Notes under the pieces: generated by a model
What the model was told of the DNA's origin: nothing
Seen by the model: the letters and a program-made list of their open reading frames with translations, nothing else
Database searches by the model: none
Origin: G963667675 sp965249215
GTDB taxonomy: Bacteria > Chloroflexota > Dehalococcoidia > Lucifugimonadales > UBA3495
NCBI GenBank assembly: GCA_965249215.1
Contig: CBDFLN010000002.1
Location: 1,798,001 to 1,862,000, forward strand
DNA length: 64,000 nt
Direction of reading: 5' to 3'
In this document: positions 1-7,509 of the stretch, one piece after another
Layout: each line of letters opens with the position of its first letter
How positions within the stretch are numbered: position 1 is the stretch's first letter
Made by a program: the position numbers and the translations under genes

Positions 1-402
1 ATGGACCACCTGTGGCGGGGGGTTGCCCCCAGTGACTCCGCCCGGGAAATGGAGAGTTGGGCGATTCCACTGGACGTGATGCAGGAGGGCGACGAGATAG
101 TCGTCCATGCGTCACTGCCCGGGGTCAACCCGGAAGAAATGAACGTCTCCATCGAGAACGACGTACTGACCATCCGGGGCGAGAGCGCCGGGGAATTGCA
201 GGAGCGGAAAGAGGGCAACTACCTGATGAGGGAACGGCGCACGGGTTCGTTCCACCGCTCTCTGCGGCTGCCAGACACCCTGGACACGGGGAAGGCGCAG
301 CCGCGGTACGAAAACGGCGTGCTGACCATCGCCTTTCCCAAGCTGGAGGCCAAGCAGGCCAAACAGTTCAAGGTGTCCGTCGTCAAGGACTCGGGGAAGT
401 AA
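1..402 (+). CDS. Small heat shock protein, Hsp20/alpha-crystallin family (5' end probably outside window)
   Basis: ATP-independent holdase chaperone that binds unfolding proteins in the cytoplasm. The 133 visible residues hold an almost complete alpha-crystallin domain: a DEIVVHASLPGV strand near residue 30, then the NVSIENDVLTIRGE block and the conserved YENGVLTIAFPK motif near residue 103. The reading frame is open to the first base, and family members usually begin with 15-25 more residues ahead of a segment like EMDHLW. The ATG at position 1 is therefore probably internal and the gene truncated by the window edge. A GC-rich hairpin follows the stop, so it looks monocistronic at its 3' end. 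Confidence 0.93.
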   Translation: MDHLWRGVAPSDSAREMESWAIPLDVMQEGDEIVVHASLPGVNPEEMNVSIENDVLTIRGESAGELQERKEGNYLMRERRTGSFHRSLRLPDTLDTGKAQPRYENGVLTIAFPKLEAKQAKQFKVSVVKDSGK

Positions 403-433
403 GCACGCTGGTCCCATGGGTTTACGGTTCCAA

Positions 434-473
434 GGCCCGGAGGAATCCCCGGAAAGGGGGGCATCTCCGGGCC
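434..473 (+). terminator. Hairpin downstream of hsp20
   Basis: A 9-bp GC-rich stem (434-442 with 465-473) encloses a second CCCC/GGGG stem. It lies 30 bases after the hsp20 stop. The T-run after it is weak, so termination is likely but not certain. Confidence 0.5.
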
Positions 474-574
474 CCGGTCTTGCCCTTAGCAGCCGCCCAG
501 GCCTCTTGAGAGCGCCGATAGCAGGTGCTACAATGCGTGACGCCGCAGTGGACGCTCCAAGCGTCGCGTTTCGG

Positions 575-649
575 TCCCCGATAGCTCAGCGGTAGAGCGG
601 GCGGCTGTTAACCGCTAGGTCGTAGGTTCGAATCCTACTCGGGGAGCCA
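575..649 (+). tRNA. tRNA-Asn (anticodon GTT), CCA encoded
   Basis: The cloverleaf folds fully. The acceptor stem TCCCCGA pairs with TCGGGGA. The D arm is GCTC/GAGC. The anticodon stem GGCGG/CCGCT carries loop CTGTTAA, giving anticodon GTT. The T arm is GTAGG/CCTAC with loop TTCGAAT. The discriminator is G646, followed by an encoded CCA at 647-649. Its 3' end is imperfectly duplicated downstream (2291-2308), as seen when integrative elements use tRNA genes as attachment sites. Confidence 0.97.
632..649 (+). repeat. tRNA 3'-end direct repeat, copy 1 (att-like)
   Basis: The last 18 bases of the tRNA-Asn gene including CCA match 2291-2308 at 16 of 18 positions in the same orientation. A shorter 11-base match (GGGGAGCCACT) recurs at 6013-6023. 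Direct repeats of a tRNA 3' end usually mark the borders of an integrated island. No integrase gene is visible here. Confidence 0.5.
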
Positions 650-984
650 CTAACCATCCCCGACATCCGAGATGCAGCCGCTCCTTTGACCCTCCCCGTT
701 CTACTGTTTGTCCTATATTTGAGAATCCGAAGCTCCGATGGGGTACCACAACTACATGACTTACAGGTGGATTTAGAAAGTACGCAAGCAACGTTGCGGC
801 AACTGGGGTTCAATGACCCACAACATTATCATTGCGGTTGGTACAGCGAATTGGTCAAGACCACTAGTTCAACGGGGTCAGAGTAGCTTCCAAACCCGTC
901 AAAAAGAGAACAACCATGGCTATTTGACGCCCCGTATGCCCCGATGTATCATAAGCCATCCAAAGACTGGGAACCGGTAAGAGC
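650..984. other. Intergenic stretch after tRNA-Asn, no convincing gene
   Basis: This is the left part of the possible tRNA-borne island. A 66-codon open frame (686-886, plus) has no clear ribosome binding site and no recognisable motif, so it is not called. Base composition is visibly more A+T rich than the rest of the window. Confidence 0.5.
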
Positions 985-1224
985 ATGGCTAAGATTGAAT
1001 TTCAAGGTCAAGAAGTTGAAGCCTCGGTTGTAGAGTTTCGCATCGAGCGGGAAGATTGGAACGAATACCAGCTTCTTGATGGTTCGCACCTTCGATTGAG
1101 GCTGGTCCTCTCGGAGGTGTACCGGATACATGGCCAATACGACCCGGAGGGCAATCCGATATATGTTGCCAAGTCAGGAAACGTTCTCGCGGTACGAGCG
1201 CCGGATGAATTGAAGGCCAAATGA
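985..1224 (+). CDS. Small conserved-looking hypothetical protein (79 aa)
   Basis: Function unknown. The protein is acidic and probably all-beta, with alternating hydrophobic strands and the motif YDPEGNPIYVAKSGNV near the C-terminus. It has no signal peptide or membrane segment. Its stop overlaps the start of the next gene (ATGATG at 1221), so the two are translationally coupled. With the HEPN-like gene downstream they form a three-gene cassette between tRNA-Asn and the repeated tRNA end. I recognise the sequence style as one seen beside other small unknown genes but cannot name a family. Confidence 0.6.
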   Translation: MAKIEFQGQEVEASVVEFRIEREDWNEYQLLDGSHLRLRLVLSEVYRIHGQYDPEGNPIYVAKSGNVLAVRAPDELKAK

Positions 1225-1679
1225 TGGAACTGACTTACACCGTCTCAGGGTCACAGGTGACTAGGCTACAGGCCACTGGCAACAATGCCAGCTCGGTGTC
1301 CCTTAAACAAGAGGACATCCGACCACAAATACGATGGCAGTGTCGCTCTGAACTTACGGTTGACAGGATGGCCAGTGAAGATTCTTTATCGAGCGACGCT
1401 TGGATATGCCTGCTACGCGACGCCTTATTCTCGATTCAGGGTATCGAGAGCATGCATCTTGCACGGGACGAAACTACCATAGACGTGTGGACTGTTATCC
1501 CGAAGCGTGACATCGGCCTGGTCCGGAAGATCGCAGAGATTCAACGGGATCTAATGTCGCAATTCATTAACCACCAACGGGAACCTCTGTTTTATTTTGA
1601 TTTCCACACCGTATACCGGGAATCGAACGCCCTTCATGAACTGATCCCCCTTAGAGCTATCCGGATACCTCGTTCCTAG
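1221..1679 (+). CDS. Hypothetical protein (152 aa), middle gene of the tRNA-linked cassette
   Basis: Not recognised. It is soluble, with no signal peptide or transmembrane helix. The N-terminal third is polar. The centre is mixed alpha/beta (segment LLRDALFSIQGIESMHL around residue 65), and the C-terminus is a basic tail. The start overlaps the stop of the preceding gene, and only 18 bases separate its stop from the HEPN-like gene, so the three genes are probably one transcript. The low G+C compared with the window fits recent acquisition. Confidence 0.55.
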   Translation: MMELTYTVSGSQVTRLQATGNNASSVSLKQEDIRPQIRWQCRSELTVDRMASEDSLSSDAWICLLRDALFSIQGIESMHLARDETTIDVWTVIPKRDIGLVRKIAEIQRDLMSQFINHQREPLFYFDFHTVYRESNALHELIPLRAIRIPRS

Positions 1680-1697
1680 CTAAGTTGGACCCCGTCC

Positions 1698-2057
1698 ATG
1701 CCCCAGAAGGACACTCACATAGCCCAAGCTCAAAAGGATCGTCTATTCTGGGAAAGCTACGACCTCGACACAACACCGTTCAAAGACTGGGTCGTGTCAG
1801 GCATTTTTTATGAGGCAGTCCACTGGGTAGAGGCCTATCTTGCCCACAAGGGTGAGCACTCCAATACACACAGCCAACGACACCACGCTATGCAGCGATA
1901 TGGTGACTTAGACACAGTCCTTGTCGACTACGACATTCTAAAAACCGAGAGTGAGAACGCCCGCTACAACTGTTACAGCCATAGCGCCCTTGATATTAGA
2001 AACGACATGGTACCGACTCTCAGTAGAATTGAAGCTCATATCCAAGCCATGCTTTAG
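1698..2057 (+). CDS. HEPN-like domain protein
   Basis: This small helical protein (119 aa) is consistent with the HEPN superfamily, whose members include RNA-cleaving toxins and defence effectors. Visible support: a long first helix ending in an F-Y-E-A-V-H-W-V-E-A-Y-L segment typical of one stand-alone HEPN-like family, and an R-x5-H motif (RYNCYSH, about residues 92-98) matching the R-x4-6-H catalytic signature. There is no adjacent nucleotidyltransferase (MNT) antitoxin. The two unknown genes upstream are the only candidate partners. Family assignment is by motif only. Confidence 0.6.
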   Translation: MPQKDTHIAQAQKDRLFWESYDLDTTPFKDWVVSGIFYEAVHWVEAYLAHKGEHSNTHSQRHHAMQRYGDLDTVLVDYDILKTESENARYNCYSHSALDIRNDMVPTLSRIEAHIQAML

Positions 2058-2290
2058 GGACCACTGTACCGGGGTAACTCATTGCTCTCGATTTCCCAGT
2101 GACCCGGCGACACCCATGTTTCCCGGTATTCAATGCGGTAGAGACCCTTGGAGGCGCGCCCGCGCTTGGCACCGCATCACGGCCATAGGGCTCCACCTGT
2201 ACTTATGCCTTATAAACCCTTTTTCAGTACACAAATCCGGTTTCATCGCCGCCAATGGCCATTTTCGTATCTAAAAGCAGCTGAGCTTAG

Positions 2291-2308
2291 ATCCTACCAG
2301 GGGAGCCA
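2291..2308 (+). repeat. tRNA 3'-end direct repeat, copy 2 (att-like)
   Basis: Matches the tRNA-Asn end at 632-649 in 16 of 18 bases (ATCCTAC, two mismatches, GGGGAGCCA). Together the copies bracket the three-gene cassette and define a possible mini-island of about 1.65 kb. Confidence 0.45.
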
Positions 2309-2390
2309 ATCCACCCCAACCTCTCAGGTTTTCTGAACCCATTGGTGTCCGATAACCGCTGACGACTCACAGAGGTCTTTCGCCCGCAAT

Positions 2391-2416
2391 GGCCGTTTTC
2401 GTATATGAAAATGGCC
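2391..2416 (+). repeat. Hairpin/inverted repeat
   Basis: GGCCGTTTTC (2391-2400) pairs with GAAAATGGCC (2407-2416) around a 6-base loop, with one G-T pair. The left arm is also the second copy of an 18-base direct repeat whose first copy is at 2252-2270. It may be a terminator for the cassette or the trace of a small mobile repeat. Confidence 0.4.
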
Positions 2417-2628
2417 TCCGATTGGTGGATACTCCTCCGCCAGTTACTACCTACACGCCCCCAACTAGCTTCATCTCTGTTCGTAGTTACGTCGCCTATT
2501 GTGGGTCTAGGTATGGGTGGCGGACCAGCGGGTGTACAGCCGATTAGCGCGAGAGCCGTCAGGCTTACGGTTACCATACGATGATGCAGGCCGCTAAAGC
2601 GATGATCCCGGCGAAAATTAGTCCTACG

Positions 2629-2699
2629 TGTAAAAGGCGGAGGTAAAGTGGACCACGTGGGCGGATGACTGCTGACATATGGCGGTTGCAAAGTGTACC
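2629..2699 (+). repeat. IS21 left end with two transposase-binding-type repeats
   Basis: The outer repeat 2636-2659 and an inner repeat 2681-2699 (GGCGGTTGCAAAGTG) share the GGCGG-N-AAAGTG core. The outer copy is the inverted partner of the right end. Confidence 0.7.
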
Positions 2700-2749
2700 G
2701 TCCGCCGCCATTCATAGGCTTAAAGTCGAGCTTATGGACGGTGGGATGG

Positions 2750-4249
2750 ATGTATCTAGTGGACGTGTATCTGAGGGTTCGCAGGGCGGTAATGGTGGAA
2801 GGCATGAGCATCCGGGAGGCGTCGCGGGTGTTCGGGTTGCACAGAGACACGGTGCGCAAGATGGTCGCCTACTCCGTGCCGCCGGGCTACCAGAGGCATA
2901 GCCCGCCTCGCAAGCCCAAGCTGGAGCCTTTTACCGGCGTGATCGACCGGATTCTGGAAGAGGACCTGAGGGTCCCCAAGAAGCAGCGCCATACGGCCAA
3001 GCGCATCTTTGAGCGGCTGAGGGACGAGTACGGGTTCGACGGCCAGTACACCATAGTCAAGGACTACGTAAGGGAGCACCGCCGCCAGTCGCGGGAGATG
3101 TTCGTGCCTTTGGCTCATTCGCCAGGCCACGCCCAGTGCGACTTCGGCGAGGCGCGGGTGGTGATCGGCGGGGTGGAGCAGAAGGCCCACTACTTCGTCC
3201 TGGACCTGCCCCACAGCGACGGCTGCTTCGTTAAGGCCTACCCGGCGGAGACCACCGAGGCGTTTCTGGACGGGCATGTTTCAGCCTTTGCTCTCTTAGG
3301 TGGCGTGCCACGGAGCATCCTGTACGACAATACCAAGCTGGCCGTGGCCAGGATACTGGGGGACGGCCGGCGAAAGCGCACTCGGGCATTCACCGAGCTC
3401 CAGTCCCACTACCTGTTCGAGGACCGGTTTGGCCGTCCCGGCAAGGGCAACGACAAGGGGAAGGTGGAAGGGATGGTGGGGTACGCCCGGCGCAACTTCC
3501 TAGTGCCGGTGCCGTCCCTCGAGAGCTTCGAGGCGCTGAACGCCTACCTGGAGCGGCGGTGCCTGGCGCGGATGGACGCCCAGCTCCGGGGCCACACTGA
3601 GACCATCGGCCAGCGCATGGAGCGAGACCTGGAAGCTCTACTGAAACTGCCGGCTGTGCCATATGATGCCTGCGACAAGCAGGCGGGCCGGGTGAACTCC
3701 CTGTCGTTGGTCCGGTACCGGACCAACGACTACTCCGTGCCGGTGGCCTACGGGCATCGGGATGTCCTGGTAAGGGGCTACGTGGACCAGGTGGTCATCA
3801 GCTGCGGCTCGGAGACCATCGCCCGCCACCCCCGCTCCTACCAGCGGGACGACTTCGTCTTCGACCCCATCCACTACCTGCCGCTCCTGGAGCAGAAGCC
3901 GGGCGCACTGGACCAAGCCGCCCCGCTGCAGGGCTGGGAGCTTCCCCAGGAGTTCGCCACCCTGCGCCGCCTCCTGGAGGCCCGCATGGGACGAAGGGGC
4001 AAGCGGGAGTTCGTCCAGGTGCTGCGGCTGTTGGAGACCTTCAGGCTGGAGGAGGTGCAATCGGCGGCGCGGGATGCCTTCCGGCTGGGGGCTTTGAGCT
4101 TCGACGCCGTGAAGCACCTGGTGCTGTGCCGGCTGGAGGGGCGGCCGCCCAGGCTGGACATGGATCTGTATCCCTATCTGCCTCGGGTGCGGGTCAGCAC
4201 TACATCCGCCGGGGACTACATGAAGTTGCTGTCCGGGAGGGCCGCATGA
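2750..4249 (+). CDS. istA: IS21 family transposase IstA
   Basis: Cut-and-paste transposase of the IS element, 499 residues from the ATG at 2750, chosen because a GGTGGGA ribosome binding site precedes it and the frame upstream lies in the IS end. Order of parts: helix-turn-helix about residues 18-40 (MSIREASRVFGLHRDTVRKM), an rve-type DDE integrase core with D131 (CDFGEA), D193 (YDNTK) and E240 (GKVEG), then the C-terminal DNA/IstB interaction region. All catalytic residues are present and the frame is intact, so the element may still be mobile. It overlaps istB by four bases. Confidence 0.95.
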   Translation: MYLVDVYLRVRRAVMVEGMSIREASRVFGLHRDTVRKMVAYSVPPGYQRHSPPRKPKLEPFTGVIDRILEEDLRVPKKQRHTAKRIFERLRDEYGFDGQYTIVKDYVREHRRQSREMFVPLAHSPGHAQCDFGEARVVIGGVEQKAHYFVLDLPHSDGCFVKAYPAETTEAFLDGHVSAFALLGGVPRSILYDNTKLAVARILGDGRRKRTRAFTELQSHYLFEDRFGRPGKGNDKGKVEGMVGYARRNFLVPVPSLESFEALNAYLERRCLARMDAQLRGHTETIGQRMERDLEALLKLPAVPYDACDKQAGRVNSLSLVRYRTNDYSVPVAYGHRDVLVRGYVDQVVISCGSETIARHPRSYQRDDFVFDPIHYLPLLEQKPGALDQAAPLQGWELPQEFATLRRLLEARMGRRGKREFVQVLRLLETFRLEEVQSAARDAFRLGALSFDAVKHLVLCRLEGRPPRLDMDLYPYLPRVRVSTTSAGDYMKLLSGRAA

Positions 4250-5028
4250 GCGACCGCTCGACGCTGCTCTTGGAACATCATCTGAAGGAGTTGAAGCTGC
4301 CCACCTTCCTCAGAGAATACGGAAAGATGGCCGCCCAGTGCGCCGCCGAGGGTGTGGATCACCCGAGGTACCTGTTGCGCCTGGCCGAACTGGAGCTCAT
4401 TGACCGCCACCAGCGCATGGTGCAGCGCCGGATCCGGGCAGCCCGCTTCCCCGCGGTGAAAAGCCTGGACACCTTCGACTTTACGGCCATCCCTTCGATG
4501 AATAAGACCCTGGTGATGGAGCTGGCACGCTGTGAGTACATACAGCGCCGGGAGAACGTCATCGCCATCGGCAACAGCGGCACCGGCAAGACCCACATCG
4601 CTCTGGGGCTAGGCCTGGCCGCCTGCCAGAGGGGTATGTCGGTGGGATTCACCACCGCCGCATCCCTGGTCCACGAGCTGATGGAGGCCCGGGATGAGAG
4701 GAGACTCCTCAACCTCCAGCGGCAGCTCTCCCGCCTGAACCTGCTGATCATCGACGAACTGGGCTTCGTTCCCCTGTCCTCCACCGGAGCGGAACTCCTC
4801 TTCGAGGTCTTCAGCCAGCGCTACGAGCGGGGTTCCATCCTGGTCACCACCAACCTACCCTTCGACGAATGGACCGAGGTCTTCGGCTCTGAGAGGCTCA
4901 CCGGCGCGCTGCTGGATCGCCTCACTCACCGCGTCCACATCCTGGAGATGAACGGCGAAAGCTACCGCCTCAAGCAGAGCAGGCATGACTCTGCTATGCA
5001 CTCAGCCGGCAATTCCCCTGACGCCTAG
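4246..5028 (+). CDS. istB: IS21 helper ATPase IstB
   Basis: AAA+ ATPase that assists IstA and target choice, 260 residues. The start is the ATG at 4246, overlapping the istA TGA; a longer open frame from 4126 would sit inside istA and is not used. Walker A GNSGTGKT at residues 109-116, Walker B LLIIDELG near 167-172, and a sensor-type TTNLPFDEW near 201-209 are all present. Length and motifs are normal for the family. Confidence 0.95.
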   Translation: MSDRSTLLLEHHLKELKLPTFLREYGKMAAQCAAEGVDHPRYLLRLAELELIDRHQRMVQRRIRAARFPAVKSLDTFDFTAIPSMNKTLVMELARCEYIQRRENVIAIGNSGTGKTHIALGLGLAACQRGMSVGFTTAASLVHELMEARDERRLLNLQRQLSRLNLLIIDELGFVPLSSTGAELLFEVFSQRYERGSILVTTNLPFDEWTEVFGSERLTGALLDRLTHRVHILEMNGESYRLKQSRHDSAMHSAGNSPDA

Positions 5029-5080
5029 AATCCACCGACCTCGCTGCCCCTAAGGGCTCCCGACGACACCCCTCGCAGGC

Positions 5081-5133
5081 GGACATTTTCGCTGAACATC
5101 ACCGCTCAAGTGGCCCACTTTTGCTCCGCCACA
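5081..5133 (-). repeat. IS21 right end
   Basis: The outer inverted repeat 5107-5130 is the imperfect complement of 2636-2659. An inner, more diverged copy lies at about 5081-5096. The terminal ACA at 5131-5133 mirrors a TGT on the left side. Confidence 0.7.
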
Positions 5134-5160
5134 CGGCCTGATTTCTCTCCGCCCTTGACA

Positions 5161-5688
5161 CAGGAACGGGTGAAAGGGTTAGTTTATATGGAAGCTATGG
5201 TGCGGCCTCTGACCTGGGACGAATGGCCGGAGAATGCTAGACCAATCTTCCAGGGCCTGCGGTCGCCCGCCGGCGAGGAAATGGTGCTCCAGAAGAACAT
5301 GTTCGTGGAAGGTATCCTGCCCGTCAGCGTCCTTCGAAAGCTGAGCGATGAGGAGATGTCCGTCTACCGGCGTCCCTACACCGAGCCCGGTGAGTCCCGC
5401 CGTCCTACCCTAACCTGGCCCAGGGAAATTCCCTTCGATGGAGAGCCCGCCGACGTAGCGGAAATTGTCGATCAGTACTCCCAGTGGCTGGCGGGGAGCA
5501 ACGTGCCCAAGCTGTTCATCAACGGAGATCCGGGATCTGTTTTGGTGGGTTCCCAACGGGAGTTCTGCCATGCCTGGCCCAACCAGCAAGAAGTGACCGT
5601 TCCCGGAATGCATTACATCCAGGAAGATTCTCCCGCCGCGATTGGGCAGGCCGTCGCCCGGTGGCACTCTTCTCTGCCGCTCGGCTGA
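5161..5688 (+). pseudogene. Haloalkane dehalogenase, C-terminal fragment truncated by IS21
   Basis: Haloalkane dehalogenases (alpha/beta hydrolases, LinB/DhaA type) hydrolyse carbon-halogen bonds to alcohols. From residue QERVKG at 5161 the reading frame follows the family closely: YMEAM with the catalytic acid Glu, FVEGILP, RRPTLTWPREIP, PKLFINGDPG, and MHYIQEDSP with the catalytic His. The N-terminal half is absent, including the nucleophile Asp and the HDWG region. Only the IS21 right end lies upstream, so the protein cannot be active as a classical dehalogenase. The missing half is not found on the other side of the IS, so more than a simple insertion occurred. The open frame can be read into the IS from 5110. 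Confidence 0.88.
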
Positions 5689-6138
5689 TCTAGAGGGAAC
5701 CCCGATTATGCCCCAGGCACTCCCATTCCCTGGCCGATTGCCAGCATAGTGCGGCCCGATTTTTCGTAGGCGATGTGCATTATAATTTATGCTTCTCAGG
5801 ACTGAGAAACATGAGCTCGTGTAACACCCAACTGGCGGGCGAGTTCTGCCTTGGAAGCTCGCTCGCTAGAATCTAGTCGCCGCTACCACTCCATTGCCAA
5901 CGCGACTGGATTCCGGCGTTCTTGCTGGATTGACTCGGATGGCCTACGCCTTGATGCTGGTTGTGGGAACTTGAACCAAGCCCAGACAAAAGTACGTAGC
6001 CGGAAGCGCGCAGGGGAGCCACTGGCACCCACCCAAGTCACCTACCCCCCATAAGGCTACTCCAAGAGAAAGGTTGGTTTGCGCACCAGAAAGGGGAACA
6101 GGCCACCCCAACCGCCGCGATGACTTCGTCCAGACGGG
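5689..6138. other. Gene-free stretch between dehalogenase fragment and TauE-type gene
   Basis: No supported gene. It contains a perfect TATAAT (5781-5786, plus strand) without a convincing -35 box, several short GCGAG/CTCGC inverted repeats near 5835-5870, and an 11-base copy of the tRNA-Asn end (6013-6023). A 67-codon frame at 5851-6054 is low-complexity and has no start signal. A small RNA is possible but unproven. Confidence 0.45.
6013..6023 (+). repeat. Short third match to the tRNA-Asn 3' end
   Basis: GGGGAGCCACT is identical to bases 641-651 at and just past the tRNA end. It could mark an outer border of the accessory region 650-6020, but 11 bases is little evidence. Confidence 0.25.
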
Positions 6139-6879
6139 CTAAAGCCCAAAGACCTCCTGGGCCAGGACCAAAGTGCTGGTCGCTGTGATCACAGTGACCA
6201 CCGCCAGCCGGAACACCCTGGTGTTCATTCTTCCGGTCAGACGCACCGAGAGCCAGTATCCAAGAGCCATTGCGGGGATGGTTGCGGCCGCCAGCAGAAG
6301 GCGGTCAGTGGTTATCAGCCCCCGAAGTGCATAGCCCACCAAGGCGGTGCAGTACACGGCGGTGAAGAAGAACGCCAGAGAGGCCCGCATACCCTGCCGG
6401 TCCACGCCGCGTCCCAACAAGAAGAGCATGAGGAGAGGCCCGCCAATGGCGAGGCTGGTCATCATAGCGGAGGCGCAGAAGCCAATCACAGGCCCTGCAA
6501 CCATCGGCGCGGGAACAGGCCACGGCCTATTCGCGATCACGAGGACCGTAACCGCCAAGACCAGTGCGGCGATGCCAATGCGGAGAGCGTCGGGGTCCAG
6601 TTGGGTGAGGGCGTAGCCGCCTACCGGCGCGCCCAAAACTCCCGCAACCGCTATAGGCGTTAGCTCCCGGTATTGAACCTCCCGCCGAGTATCGATAAAC
6701 ATGAGACTGAAGGCCAGGGCCGCGCCCGTGTTAACGACTACCACGACCGACTGAGGGTCGAGGTACAGCAGCAGGAACGGCGTGGTGGTCAGGCCGAAGC
6801 CGAATCCTATGGCGCCGATGGTAAAGGCGCCCACCGCCAGCACCAGGGCCGTGACCACGAAGTCGACGGAGTCTAACAT
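6139..6879 (-). CDS. TauE/SafE (sulfite exporter/DUF81) family permease
   Basis: Integral membrane protein of 246 residues with about eight hydrophobic helices in two similar halves. It carries the family's glycine-rich loop near the N-terminus (GAIGFGFGLTTTPFLLL) and its counterpart in the second half (CASAMMTSLAIGGPLLMLFLL). Relatives export sulfite, sulfoacetate or other small organic anions, and the substrate here cannot be read. It stands alone, with a GNAT gene 72 bases upstream on the same strand. Confidence 0.85.
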   Translation of the reverse strand: MLDSVDFVVTALVLAVGAFTIGAIGFGFGLTTTPFLLLYLDPQSVVVVVNTGAALAFSLMFIDTRREVQYRELTPIAVAGVLGAPVGGYALTQLDPDALRIGIAALVLAVTVLVIANRPWPVPAPMVAGPVIGFCASAMMTSLAIGGPLLMLFLLGRGVDRQGMRASLAFFFTAVYCTALVGYALRGLITTDRLLLAAATIPAMALGYWLSVRLTGRMNTRVFRLAVVTVITATSTLVLAQEVFGL

Positions 6880-6950
6880 GGTAGACTGCTGAGAGCGGTG
6901 CGCGGCATCGGGGGATGATGGGCATAGAAGCGATCAACCGCGGACAAGGA

Positions 6951-7403
6951 TTAATCGCTTTCTCTGTTTTTCTCAAGCCGTTTGCCCATGCTCACAACGT
7001 CATCTACCGAATACCCGATATTTTTGCAGAACTCGACTACATCGACGTTGGAACTCCTGACTTGGAGGTTGGCCTTGGGACATCCCAAGTCCCTGAGCAT
7101 AGACTCGGCCTTGTCCATCAAGCGCCGCCCGATGCCCTTTTTCCGGCAATCGGGCGCCACCGCCAGATAGTTGACCCAGCCACGATGGCCGTCGTAGCCG
7201 GCCATCACGGTGGCAACCAGCCTGGAACCGAGGTTCCCGACTAGAAACATCTCCCTATGGACGGCTAGCTTACGGTGTATATCCTGGACAGGATCGTTCC
7301 AGGGGACGACCAGGCCACACTCCCTCCATAAGGCTACCGCCGCGTCCTGGTCAGATTCCCGGAATGCACGAATGTCCAACTCTGAGTTGTGCTCTCTTTC
7401 CAT
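6951..7403 (-). CDS. GNAT family N-acetyltransferase (YpeA-like)
   Basis: Transfers acetyl groups from acetyl-CoA to an amine; acceptor unknown. The 150 residues contain the acetyl-CoA loop region (VNYLAVAPDCRKKGIGRRLM, motif A Q/RxxGxG/A as R-K-K-G-I-G) and a C-terminal motif B around FCKNIGYSVDDVVSMGKRL, the pattern of YpeA-type enzymes. The ATG at 7403 was chosen because homology starts there (LDIRAF); a longer frame to 7466 adds an unrelated leader. Confidence 0.85.
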   Translation of the reverse strand: MEREHNSELDIRAFRESDQDAAVALWRECGLVVPWNDPVQDIHRKLAVHREMFLVGNLGSRLVATVMAGYDGHRGWVNYLAVAPDCRKKGIGRRLMDKAESMLRDLGCPKANLQVRSSNVDVVEFCKNIGYSVDDVVSMGKRLEKNRESD

Positions 7404-7509
7404 ATTTGTTTGACAACTGTTGGTCTGTAGTTGTTCGAGCGCCCCGCCAAAGTCCCGGGTTTCCACCCCTTGCGTGTGCCTTATTCGCCGGCACTCCCCT
7501 CACGTACGC

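Larger units (their letters stand above)
2058..2628. other. Gene-free stretch between HEPN-like gene and IS21 element
   Basis: No convincing gene. It holds an imperfect 18-base direct repeat (2252-2270 and 2387-2404, core CAATGGCC-TTTTCGTAT), a hairpin (2391-2416) and the second copy of the tRNA-Asn 3' end (2291-2308). Open frames here, including a 190-codon minus-strand frame running into the IS, lack ribosome binding sites and protein-like composition. Confidence 0.55.
2629..5133 (+). mobile_element. IS21-family insertion sequence, apparently complete
   Basis: About 2.5 kb, encoding istA and istB with the overlapping ATGA junction typical of the family. The ends carry imperfect inverted repeats: 2636-2659 against the complement of 5107-5130, 20 of 24 matching. 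Each end also carries an inner related copy (left 2681-2699, right about 5081-5096), as IS21-type ends do. Both outer ends can be read as starting with TGT (2629 on the left, complement of 5133 on the right), although the left arm then has four extra bases. No clear target duplication is seen. The right end abuts a truncated dehalogenase gene. Confidence 0.85.

Noticed and set aside
686..886. 66-codon frame after tRNA-Asn
   Set aside because: No ribosome site, no motif, does not overlap or couple to neighbours.
2287..2859. 190-codon minus-strand frame across the IS21 left end
   Set aside because: Runs across the IS boundary and opposite istA; no protein-like features.
2620..5140. Target-site duplication for the IS21 element
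   Set aside because: Bases outside the two ends (CTACG and CGGCC) do not match for any 4-8 base choice tried.
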